A stretch of 64,000 nt of DNA from Aphrocallistes beatrix (Eukaryota > Porifera > Hexactinellida > Sceptrulophora > Aphrocallistidae): assembly GCA_963281255.1 (NCBI GenBank), contig OY725492.1, forward strand, positions 4,395,571 through 4,459,570. The letters run 5' to 3'. The stretch's first letter is position 1. Every line of letters starts with the position of its first letter. The position numbers were made by a program, and so were the translations under genes. The notes beneath the pieces were generated by a model. The model ran no database searches. It had not been told where the DNA came from and saw only the letters and a program-made list of their open reading frames with translations. Positions 1 to 10,269 of this stretch are shown piece after piece.

Positions 1-270
1 TGTTAGTATCAATGAACTGATAGTTGAGCTAATATACAAATCTTAGAAAGTGGTTATTATGTGCTTTTATAGTAGAATTATTTTCCTAGAATCTCTTTAG
101 TAAGATATCAGCTTACTTGCATTACTGAATTATACAACATTAATATCCACGACATCAATTCCAGCTATTGACAATCTTAGTCTAAAATATATATCAGTGA
201 TCTAAAGTCAGAATGTAGCATTTATTTCTGAGATGTATCGGCGTCATATGTTCTCGCAATATATGCTATC
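1..270 (-). promoter_or_regulatory. 5' flank of an off-window coiled-coil/NHL gene
   Basis: This stretch matches the upstream flanks of the minus-strand NHL genes that start at 3930 and 6664 (shared TATCAATGAACTG, GTTATTATGTGCTT, ACATTAATATCCACGA). By alignment the start codon would lie about 30 bases to the left of position 1. A TATAAAA box reads on the minus strand at 65-71, at the same spacing as in the relatives. The gene itself is not in the window. Confidence 0.7.
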
Positions 271-284
271 TCGAGCATAGGCGT

Positions 285-455
285 CGGACCCACCTGGCTA
301 CCCGGCATGGGCCGGGCGGCCCTAAGGGGCTGCCCGGCTTTACCCGGCCCATGCCAGATCCGGCTCTACCCGGACTATACCCGGTTCTACCCGGCATCGT
401 CGGTTATGGGCCGGATAGGCCTAGAGGGCCTATCTGGCTGGGTACAAGCTTACCC
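285..455. repeat. GC-rich foldback block
   Basis: A strongly GC-rich island in AT-rich DNA. CATGGGCCGGG near 308 pairs with CCCGGCCCATG near 343, and CCGGATAGGCC near 412 pairs with GGCCTATCTGG near 428. A related block with GGGCCGGGCGGCCC lies at 628-712. No reading frame is convincing. It is probably part of an unclassified repeat. Confidence 0.45.
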
Positions 456-1535
456 GATACATTCCCAAAGTCCTAGAACCATGCAATTTTATTACTGTAT
501 CCACTAAAACATAGCAACTGACATCATGGCAGACGCCCGGAGAAATCAGAAAGGATAGTAGATTTCTATAGAGTTTTATTTATGTTAGTGAATTGTAAGT
601 GTGATATATATTTATTTCGTGAATGTAGCGGCCCCGGAATCGATTGGGTCGACCCCGGAGTCTTCGGGCCGGGCGGCCCGAAGGGTCAGCGGGCCCATTT
701 CCGACCCCCATGATCTCGAGAACATCACCATGTGGAATTTAAATAAAGCAGAACTCCAGCATTCTTCTGAGTATGATCGTGTATTCAGGGCATACTGAGA
801 TCTTCGCTGATACAGTGAATGCCGGTTATAAGAACACCGTTGGGAATGCATATAATGTTCTTATAACCGGCAGAAATTATATGGGGTATATGTCAACCGT
901 TTTCTGGTAGAATGTTCTTATATCCGACATCTACTGTATCTTACATACTACATAACCACCACCATCATCATCAATAAGGTATTAGTCGATCGTAAAAAAG
1001 AAGATCGCTATCCTGATAAAGATCAAGATTTCAAAAAGGGTCGCAATCCAGCAGATCTCGATTATTTTCCCGATCGTATTCGTAACTAGACACTTCGGAA
1101 CTATAAATACTAATCAAGCTTAGCAATCAGAATGCATAATGGTCTTTAGTCTGGAAGAAGACGAAATTGATAATATGATAGAAAATAGAATAGGCTAGAT
1201 GATGATGAGGAGAGAAGACAATACAAATTTCCTAAAAATCACCCGAAACTGATCGGGCAAAAAAAGATTACGATCTTCATTCGATCGTCAAAATAGGATC
1301 GCGATCGTGGTCGATCGTATGTGTATGTGTGGGAAGAACTTAGAAGATCCAATCTCAAACCAGTGTAAAAGGGCAGTGGGGGAATATTATGAAGTCCAGG
1401 GTCTACACACTTTTCATTGCTACTGAATAACGCATGGCTACTCAAATAGCTAGAAATCTTACGCTGATCACACATGCCAATCGTTCTGTTTTTGGCTGGA
1501 CGTCCCACATTTTAATTCTTTTATTGAGTTAATTT
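456..1535. other. intergenic, no gene seen
   Basis: Non-coding by inspection. It holds the second GC-rich block (628-712), a MITE (813-936), and a stretch with many CGATCG/GATCGT motifs (about 1010-1320). Bases about 1340-1445 resemble 7130-7240, so the distal flanks of the NHL genes were duplicated with them. Confidence 0.5.
813..936. mobile_element. MITE, TA target site (family A)
   Basis: The ends are inverted repeats: CAGTGAATGCCGGTTATAAG at the left, and the complement of CTTATATCCGACATCTACTG at the right. Both sides carry a TA duplication (811-812, 937-938). A second copy lies inverted at 19982-20121. TA duplications and CAGT termini fit a non-autonomous Tc1/mariner or pogo-type element. 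Confidence 0.8.
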
Positions 1536-1690
1536 TCACGCATGTCCCGTTTTTACACGAAATTATTCCGGTTTGTCCCGCTTATTTGGATTTTATAGAC
1601 AAAACTTTTCCGTTGGAACCAGCAATATCCCTGCGCAATTCAAGTCGCGTCTCGCATTTATCATGGTTCAAGTGGAAATGTTTGAGATCA
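1536..1690 (+). repeat. dispersed repeat with TGTCCCG motifs
   Basis: Motifs GTCCCGTTTTT, TGTCCCGC and TTTATCATGG recur in the same order at 8325-8515, partly at 5190-5245, and inverted at 36527-36655. No terminal inverted repeat was recognised. Confidence 0.5.
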
Positions 1691-1831
1691 CTAAATTCAA
1701 GATATGTACTCGTTTGAAACGATTTGTAGAAGTTATAGATCGCGATTGACTTATTAAAATACCCTCTATACCTAGCAAAGTAATCTCGATTTTGAAATTA
1801 AAATGACATTACAATTCGTTTATTATCTGAG

Positions 1832-2475
1832 TAGCACTGTTGCGTGGTATTCTGAGGCACCGTGGTATTTTGAAGCACTAGTCAAATTAACCATGGATAT
1901 TCAACTTGCGTGGTATTCTGAGGTAAATAGTGTATTGTGCTTCATGACCTGAATGCTTATTAAATAATATGTTTATTCGTCTCATCATCATTCAGGACAT
2001 ACAATACAAATAGAAAAAAATCTGTGAGTACTGTTGCGTGGTATTTTGAGATATATCGTAGTATTCTGAGATTTTGTTTCGCTTCCTCAAATGGCCTTGT
2101 GGTTCAATCGGTTTCATCGTAACCTGATAACCACTGCCATCAAATTGTGTCATGTTCCACAATTTGGTGGCAGTGGTTATCAGGTTACGATGAAACCGAT
2201 TGAACCACAAGGCCATTTGAGGAAGCGAAACAAAATCTCAGAATACTACGATATATCTCAAAATACCACGCAACAGTACTCACAGATTTTTTTCTATTTG
2301 TATTGTATGTCCTGAATGATGATGAGACGAATAAACATATTATTTAATAAGCATTCAGGTCATGAAGCACAATACACTATTTACCTCAGAATACCACGCA
2401 AGTTGAATATCCATGGTTAATTTGACTAGTGCTTCAAAATACCACGGTGCCTCAGAATACCACGCAACAGCACTA
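1832..2475. repeat. 644-bp near-perfect palindrome (foldback element)
   Basis: Two arms of about 318 bases meet at an 8-base loop near 2150-2157. The arms contain repeated GTGGTATTCTGAG/GTGGTATTTTGAG units. The same 74-codon frame can be read on both strands, which is a consequence of the symmetry and not a gene. The ends are flanked by TA on each side. It lies downstream of the minus-strand NHL gene. Confidence 0.85.
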
Positions 2476-2670
2476 ACAGCGTAGGATCTGCTTATGTATT
2501 TAAATATCACAAAAATATGTACTTTACATCGAATACTTTTCGCGATTAATAGGGCATAAATAAACACAAAGACAATAAATATAGATAGAATGGTGTAAAG
2601 CTACCAAACAATCAATTAACATGTAGTCCATGATATACTAAACTAAATGAATAATCAATTCTATAGAAAC

Positions 2671-3930
2671 TCAGAAAAGTTGGATACAGTGGTTCGGATT
2701 TCGACATATAACAACAATCCGTCCTTCTGAATCCAGAGTTATACCAAATGGCTGAATGAACTCTCCTTTCTCTTCTCCTTCCTTCCCAAACTTGTGGATC
2801 AGTGCTCCTGTATAGGAGAATATGCAGACACAATGACGGTATCTATCAGTCAGTATAATGTTAAGATCCGAATCTAGAAAGAAACGATTTGGAGACCTGA
2901 CTTGATTAGCACTATCTTCTCCTCTGCTAATCATCTGTCTTGAGAACTGGTGGAATGCATTGTAGATTCTAATACAAGGATTTCCCGCACATAATATTAT
3001 AATCTCATCAGCTGTCAGTTTTACATCTTGAGCCCAGTAAACATCAGAAATAAAGCAAATGAATGAGAGATCTAGGTTGAGACACTGTACACGATTATTA
3101 CCAGATTCACAAATATAAATTCTTCTCCATTCTGTGGAAACAGCAACACCTCTAGGATCCTTGAATTTAAGTTCTGCATTTCCTTCCTTTCCAACAGAGT
3201 TTAGAAACTTCCCTTGAAGAGAATAGATGTTAAGCGAACAACCAATATATTGAGTGACATAAACATTTTCTTGAAGAATACAAATTCCATATGGACCATT
3301 CATTTTCTTACTGAACATAAAAAGGAATCGAATCATCTCATCGAACACTTGAATACGAGCATTTCCGTAGTCACAGATGTAAAAATGGCTTGTATTCATA
3401 TTCATAGTGATACCTGCAGGATTGCAAAATATACCAGGCTTATTTGATCTTTTATCGATATGCTTCCCGAATACTGCTAACGGAACTCCTTTCTTCTTAT
3501 ATTCGCTGATCAATTCAGAAATCTTCTTCTCGCTATTAACACGTATTGCTCCCAGTGTATTCAATTTAGATTCTAAATCTTGGTTCCAATCAAAATCCAC
3601 ATTTCCTATTTCTTTCGCTTTTTCGCGTAGAATCTTTAGCTGTGAAATCTTCGCATCAATCTCAGCAATAGTTCGTTGGAGAATTTCTTCCATTATATTG
3701 CCTTTCATAGTATCCTCTAACTGTCCCTTGGAAAGAGACAGTTGTTCAATCTCATCAGCTATTCCTCGTCTAAACGCATCTTCCAACTCTTGTACTTCTG
3801 CTAGCAAAACTGCTTCTCTTTCTTGTAACAAATGATGCGCTCTAGCGAACTTATCTCGAATTTCTCTACGAGCTCTATCGAACTGATTCAGGTTGTCATC
3901 TTTTTTCTTTACTAACTCAGCGCTAGCCAT
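2671..3930 (-). CDS. coiled-coil/NHL-repeat protein (TRIM-like, no RING or B-box), intact
   Basis: A single-exon gene of 419 residues. Residues about 15-145 are charged and heptad-like (QFDRARREIRDKFARAHHLL), resembling the coiled coil that follows B-boxes in TRIM proteins. A conserved linker (EYKKKGVPLAVFGKH) leads into about six NHL blades, residues 167-419, with typical motifs such as YICDYGNARIQVF and YICESGNNRVQCLNL. It ends CIQLF like its intact paralogue at 38866-40128. There is no RING or B-box, so ubiquitin-ligase activity of its own is not expected. NHL propellers in TRIM2/3/71-type proteins bind RNA or protein; the ligand here is unknown. The start (MASAELV) is shared by all copies and lies about 100-120 bases downstream of the equivalent TATA region. 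Confidence 0.85.
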   Translation of the reverse strand: MASAELVKKKDDNLNQFDRARREIRDKFARAHHLLQEREAVLLAEVQELEDAFRRGIADEIEQLSLSKGQLEDTMKGNIMEEILQRTIAEIDAKISQLKILREKAKEIGNVDFDWNQDLESKLNTLGAIRVNSEKKISELISEYKKKGVPLAVFGKHIDKRSNKPGIFCNPAGITMNMNTSHFYICDYGNARIQVFDEMIRFLFMFSKKMNGPYGICILQENVYVTQYIGCSLNIYSLQGKFLNSVGKEGNAELKFKDPRGVAVSTEWRRIYICESGNNRVQCLNLDLSFICFISDVYWAQDVKLTADEIIILCAGNPCIRIYNAFHQFSRQMISRGEDSANQVRSPNRFFLDSDLNIILTDRYRHCVCIFSYTGALIHKFGKEGEEKGEFIQPFGITLDSEGRIVVICRNPNHCIQLF

Positions 3931-4066
3931 GACAATCTATGAAATATCTGTTTAACTTCAAATGTAAGTATCAATGAACTGGTTTTAGTAATAAGAATAT
4001 TAGAAAGTTGTTATTATGTGCTTGTATATAAGAATATTATTGGCCAGTTTTTCTATGATTATGTTA

Positions 4067-5032
4067 TAGGCCTGTTTCATACGATTACTATCCACCGTAC
4101 GATTACTATCCACCGTACGATTGTTATCCACCGCAAGTTAGTATAGAATCATTCTCACTTACACAAAATCATTCTCACTCATAATGAAAGTCATTCTTAA
4201 GGTTGGCCTTTCCTATGGGCATTTTGTTTTCTATCTAAAATTTGCAAAAAGACCTTTTTAATCATTTTTAGATCCCTAAAGGGGTTCTTAACATTAATTT
4301 CGATTTTAGAATTTCAATGCTAATGTTTTACCATTTAGAGCCACTTCTACCACCGCCTGGTGTCGCCCAAAAAAGGACAGATTTTTGAAACGGAAAGTCT
4401 CATATCCATAACTTCTTTGAACCATGTTAGATCATCATTTAAATGCTAAATTCGTGCTCAGCACTAAATTTCCAGCAATTTGATATATATATTGACCATA
4501 TTTGGAGAATTTTTTGGATGTCCGTGCATAGCAACGGCCAGGAATTTTTTCACATTCCTGGCCGTTGCTAGGAACCCGCAGCCAAAGAATTTCTCCAATA
4601 TGTCCAATATATATATCAAATTGCTGGAAATTTAGTGCTGAGCACGAATTTAGCATTTAAATGATGATCTAACATGGTTCAAAGAAGTTATGGATATGAG
4701 ACTTTCCGTTTCAAAAATCTGTCCTTTTTTGGGCGACACCAGGCGGTGGTAGAAGTGGCTCTAAATGGTAAAACATTAGCATTGAAATTCTAAAATCGAA
4801 ATTAATGTTAAGAACCCCTTTAGGGATCTAAAAATGATTAAAAAGGTCTTTTTGCAAATTTTAGATAGAAAACAAAATGCCCATAGGAAAGGCCAACCTT
4901 AAGAATGACTTTCATTATGAGTGAGAATGATTTTGTGTAAGTGAGAATGATTCTATACTAACTTGCGGTGGATAACAATCGTACGGTGGATAGTAATCGT
5001 ACGGTGGATAGTAATCGTATGAAACAGGCCTA
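4067..5032. repeat. 966-bp near-perfect palindrome (foldback element)
   Basis: Left arm 4067 to about 4540 is mirrored by about 4558-5032, around a short loop (TTTTTCAC) between AGCAACGGCCAGGAAT and its complement. Just outside the central stem about 14-25 bases no longer match; the rest of the arms is almost identical. Each tip carries a tandem ACGATTACTATCCACCGT repeat (2.5 units). TA borders both ends. It has split the flank shared by the two neighbouring NHL genes. Confidence 0.85.
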
Positions 5033-5400
5033 CTCTCACTATTGCACTATGCAACCATTCCTATCCACGACATCGTATTCAGCTAATCTGAAAATCGAGG
5101 TCTGAAAATAGATCAGTGATTGAAATCAGAATTTAGCTTAACTTAAGTAGCTATGTTATCAACGAAACATCACTCTGTGAGATTTGAAATAAAATTCAAT
5201 GCCTTATCACGCTTTTATCATGGCTCAAGTTGGCATGTATGTGAACGCTAATAATATGTACATACTTCAGATAGAGATCTTCTCTTCACATTCATTTATG
5301 CTCTATACATAGACAATTTTATATATAGAATGGTCTAAAGCTACCAAACAATCAACTAACATGAAATCCATGATAAACTAAAATAAATGTCCAATCAATT
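5033..5400. other. intergenic flank
   Basis: Bases 5033-5130 continue the upstream flank of the gene at 3930 interrupted by the palindrome. Bases 5190-5245 match part of the TGTCCCG-type dispersed repeat. The rest is the 3' flank of the pseudogene at 5401, similar to 2600-2670. No gene is seen. Confidence 0.5.
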
Positions 5401-6664
5401 CTAGAAAAGTTGGATACAGTGGTTGGGGTTATGAGACACAACAACAATCCGTCCCTCTGAATCCAGAGTTATGTCAATTGGCTCAATAAATTCTCCTTTC
5501 TCTTCTCCTTCCTTCCCAAACTTATGGATCAGTGCTCCTGTGTAGGAGAATATGCAGACACAATGACGATTTCTATCAGTCAGTATAATGTTGAGATCTG
5601 AATCTAGAAGGAAACGACTCGCATTCCATACTTGATTAGCACTATCTTCTCCTCTGCTGATCATCTGTCTTGAAAGCTGGTGAGATGCATTGTAGATTCT
5701 AATGCAAGGACTTTCCCCACATAATACAACAATCTCCTCAGCTGTCAGTTTAACATCTTTGGCTTTGAAAATATTTGAAATGAAACAATTGAATGAGAGA
5801 TCTAGGTTGAGACACTATGATACGATTATTATCAAATTCGCAAATATAAATTCTTCCCCATTCTGTGGAAACAACAACGCCTTTAGGACCTTCGAATTCA
5901 AATTGTCCATTTCCTTCCTTCCCAACAGAGTTTAGAAGGTTTCCTTGGAGAGAATAGATGTTAAGTGAACAACCTTTAAATTGAGGGATATAAACTTTTT
6001 CCTGGAAGATACAAATTCCACATGGACCATTCATTTTCTCACTGAACATAAATAGGAATTGAAGCATCCTATCGAGCACTTGTATACGATCATTTCCGTA
6101 GTCACAGATGTAAAAAAAATTTGTATCAATATCCACACTGATGCCTTTAGGATTGCGGAATGAAATAGGATTTCTTGATCTTTTATTACCATCATGCTTC
6201 CCGAATACTGCTAATGGAACTCCTTTCTTCTTATATTCGCTGATCAATCTAGAACTCTTCTTGCTATTAACATATATTGCCCCAAGTGTATTCAATTTAT
6301 TTTCTAATTCTTTATTCCATTCAAAATCTAGATATTTCACTTCTTGCGCTTTTTCGTGTAAGCTTTTCAAATCTGAAACCTTCCGATTGATTTGAGCAAT
6401 ACTTTGTTGGAGAAATTCTTGGACGTTATTGCCTTTCAGAGTTTTTTCTAAATGTTCCTTCGAAAGAGACAGTTGTTCAATCTCGTCAACTATTTCTCTT
6501 CCATGAAACTTATCTTCCAACTCCTGTACTTCTGTTAACAAAACTGCTTCTCTTTCTTGTAACAAATAATGAGCTCTAGCGAAATTATCTCGAATTTCTC
6601 TACGAGTTCTATCGAACTGATTCAGGTTGTCATCTTCATTCCTTACTAACTCAGCGCTAGCCAT
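5401..6664 (-). pseudogene. coiled-coil/NHL gene with a +1 frameshift
   Basis: The frame opens MASAELVRNEDDNLNQFD at 6664 and runs through the coiled coil and three NHL blades. Near 5815-5825 it shifts: the copy at 2671 reads CGTGTACAGTGTCTC where this one has CGTATCATAGTGTCTC, one base more. The remaining blades continue in the new frame to the usual CIQLF end at 5401. Everything else is well preserved, so the lesion is recent or a sequencing error. If real, the product would lose the last three blades and could not close a propeller. Confidence 0.8.
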
Positions 6665-6790
6665 GACAATCTATGGAATATCTGTTTAACTTAAAATGTA
6701 AATATCAATGAACTGAGTTTTTAATAATGATATATTGTATAGTCTAAAATAAGAATATTCAAAAGCAGTTATTATGTGCTTTTATACTAG
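6665..6790 (-). promoter_or_regulatory. NHL gene promoter with TATA box
   Basis: TATAAAA on the minus strand at 6780-6786, about 120 bases upstream of the start at 6664. The block is conserved with 3931-4030, with the left window edge, and with the plus-strand promoters before 37003, 38866 and 42331. Confidence 0.6.
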
Positions 6791-7933
6791 ACTGTTGCTT
6801 AATTAGTTGGAATCTCTGTATCTAAGATATTATCTGCCTATTAGCACTATTGCATTATACAACATTAATATCCACGAAACCATATTCAATTATTGACCAT
6901 CTTGATCTGAAAATACATCAGTGATCAAAGTGTAGCATTACCACTGAGATATATCGGTGTGATATATTCTTCCAATTTATGTTATATCCAAGTTATCACC
7001 CTGTGGGGATTTGATATATAGTATAAGCATATCTCACATTCTTTCAAGATCTTGTATTTAAGTGTACTCATATCCACATTCTACATCATCATCATCACCA
7101 TCATAACACTATAGAAGATCCAGTGTCATTCTATTCGCATTCTAATGTGAAGGAGCTGTGGGTGAATTATATTATGAGGTCCAAGCTCTACGCACTTTTT
7201 GAGTCATTCCTACTGAACAATTCATGATCTGAGACTGCTATGTCCATCCAAGTAATGGACTTTGCTAGCTGATTCAGTACCACTTCAAACTTGAACAGAC
7301 ATCATAATTGTACTATCATCTTTCATGAAGTTTTATATGTGCCGCCATGTCATAACATTAAGTTTTCTACTTCTTCTTCAGTGATCCAGCTAGAAGTAGG
7401 GATAAAGAACTGAAATTACATTTAAAAGGTCCCATTCTCACCTTATGTAGTTACTTCATATTGTGCATTCCAATATTGAATATTATGGGTGTGAAATTTG
7501 GATATCTTCGTTTCATACGCATACGTACTTCCTTTGACCATGAACCACCAGATTATGATAATTTTTCTGTTTCTCTGAAAACCGATTGGGGGAAATACCT
7601 TAGCCTCTGTACCAGAGTTATCTGGTGACTGCTGAGGGATGGGATGTCATATTCATTGAGTTATGATATTCCTAGAATAGTAATGAGACCTAGTTATATG
7701 CGGCTATTGAATTTAGGATCCTTTGGGGTGTGATTATTTGAGGAAATTCATTTTTTCTATTCAACCGCTGACTCTGGGTAAAAACAAATAAATAAGAGTA
7801 ATTGGTGTTGCTATGCATTACTTTTGGCGGCTAATCAAGGGGCATCCGGGTTTTTTTAAGATTCCTGGCTTTCCTAAGAAAACCATGGACTGAGCCATCT
7901 CTGATTCCCACTAATCCATCATTAGACTGTTGA
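6791..7933. other. intergenic, upstream of the TBL1-like gene
   Basis: Bases up to about 6975 continue the NHL flank. A CATCATCATCACCATCAT run lies near 7087. Bases 7130-7240 duplicate about 1340-1445. The last few hundred bases should hold the promoter and 5' leader of the TBL1-like gene, but no clear core element is visible. Confidence 0.4.
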
Positions 7934-9361
7934 ATGAGTATAACCAGCGACGAGCTCAACTACCTCATACACCGGTACCTCCAAGAGTCCGGTTTCACAC
8001 ATTCCGCATTCGCTTTCGGTAACGAGGCATGTGTGACTCAGAGTAACATAACACCTTCACTGGTGCCCCCCGGGGCTCTCATCAGCATGGTGCAGAAAGG
8101 ACTCCAGTTCGTGGAGGCGGAGATGAGCATCACGGCGGACGGCAAGCTGCTGGACGAGGGACTGGTGGAGCCGCTGAGTCTGATCGACGCCGTTCGGCCA
8201 GACCTAGGCTCCCGGGCCCTGCGCGCTCAGGTGAATATCGTCAGGCGCGAAATCAAGGAGGAGCCTATCGATGACGTCACGCAGAAGGTGAATGCGATGG
8301 ATACTGGTGAGTTGATGGTGCATGCGTCCCGTTTTTCACTCTTCCACTGAGCAAATTTTCACGAGTGTCCCGTTTTTGGGTTAAATTTATCCATTATGTT
8401 CCGCCTTTTTTGGGTACATGTTGTATGATACTTTTCTATTGCGTCCAGACATGTCCCGCCAAATTCAACGCCCGTTTTATCATGGCTCAAGTTGGCATGT
8501 GTGTGAGTGATGTTCAGGACGTCACCATGGATGAACTTGAATTGTTATTTGAAGCAGGAATCAATGTAAGATGTAATTAAGTTTTGACCTCAATTAAAAA
8601 TGTCTGTAGACAGACTGATAATGGAATACTATCAGCTGTACGCATCTATATCGTAAGGGATATCATATGCTATTACATGTCAAAGTATTAGAAATCAGAA
8701 TACTATTAGATTTTGCATGGTTGTGCTTGCGGACATATTTCACCATCCACATCAAAGGGAAATGTATCCCCTACGGAGGAAAATGCATGTAAATCACTTC
8801 GTTAATACGAATTCCAGATAATACGAACAAATTTCGACCTTTCCTTGGTGTTCGTATTAATGTGTACAAGCGCGCTTCGCGCTTGCTTGCGCTGCGCGGC
8901 TGGCGGACACTTTGTGTCCGCCGGAGGCTCCCTTCGGTCGCCTGGAGTCACATTGGTTAATTATAAGGGAGATAACATCTCTAAATATGCCTGTTCTACT
9001 GTGCTAATCGATATCACTCGAAAAATCACCAAATTTGTGAATTTAAATTTTTTTGATGCGTAATGATGACGTCATAACAAAGTGATGAGTCATCATTTTT
9101 TGATGATAGTCGCATCATATGTGAGACATGTTAGTATACAGATTCTATTAAAATTTCAGCCTTCTATCTCCTATAATGGCTGAGTTATGCCCGAATAACT
9201 GTGTTACTTAACTTTTAAAAATGTGACAATGACGTCATAATTCCATGATGAGTCGACATTTTGCTCTGAACTCAGAACTTACTGGAGCCATAGCCAAAAG
9301 ACTCCCACATGCCAAAAATCAGCTTTCTATGACCGGCAGTTTCTTCAATCAATTCGTTACA

Positions 9362-9393
<32 letters not shown>

Positions 9394-10236
9394 CATCTAT
9401 GTTCGGACTAAATATCGGATTGTTCATCAAATATTAGTCCTCTAAAATTAGCTTTTCAACTCATTAGTGACATTTATTGCATTCCTATTACATAGCAACA
9501 ACAGCATTACACTGTTTATGTTTAGTCTGTCTGTGGTCAAATATACAACAGACTTATAATTCCGAATGCACATATCAATTGCAGAAAGTTGTAAGAATGA
9601 GTGATATTATAGAGGAAGACATGAAAGGATTTTCAAAATGGTAGAAATTGAGAGTTGTCAAGTCAATTTTATATTTTACAAAAGGCATAAAATTTTGAGT
9701 TATACGTACGTATATAGAAAGCGATTACAGGTACAAAAATGTGAATAACTCAAAGAGAACATATGGAAACCAAATGAATTTTTTTATACAATGAATTATG
9801 AATATAAACAGTAAAATACCCAAAAATAAAACAGTTTCCAAAATATACATTTTTGTTACGTCATAGTTCCGGTTTGCTTCGGGAGTTGGTTTCAGTTCCA
9901 GTTTTCACAAAGAAAAGGAACTCAAAACTTAATTTACTCAAGTTTTTCGTATTGTCCATATGTAAAAACATAAGTATTGCAATTTATGAAAGAATTTGAT
10001 GAATATTTTTCAAGTTATTCGAGTTTAAAATGGGATGGTGATTTAACCATTGTGAAAATCCTTGATCAAACAGCAAAAATTCAAAAATTTGTGACGTCAT
10101 AACTCAAAAACCACACAACCGATTGATCTGAAATTTTCACAAAGGTAAAGACATATAAGTGCCCTGTCGCACAGCAAATTTCAGACCAATCGGTTGATGG
10201 TGGTGAAATGATTGGTTTTTTGACATGGAATTCCCC

Positions 10237-10269
<33 letters not shown>

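Noticed and set aside
1992..2315. Identical 74-codon frames on both strands
   Set aside because: Produced by palindrome symmetry; no start context or homologue.
3214..3835. Open frames antisense to the NHL gene at 2671 (and similar ones opposite other NHL and TRAF copies)
   Set aside because: They are shadows of the coding strand; no domain, and they shift with each paralogue.
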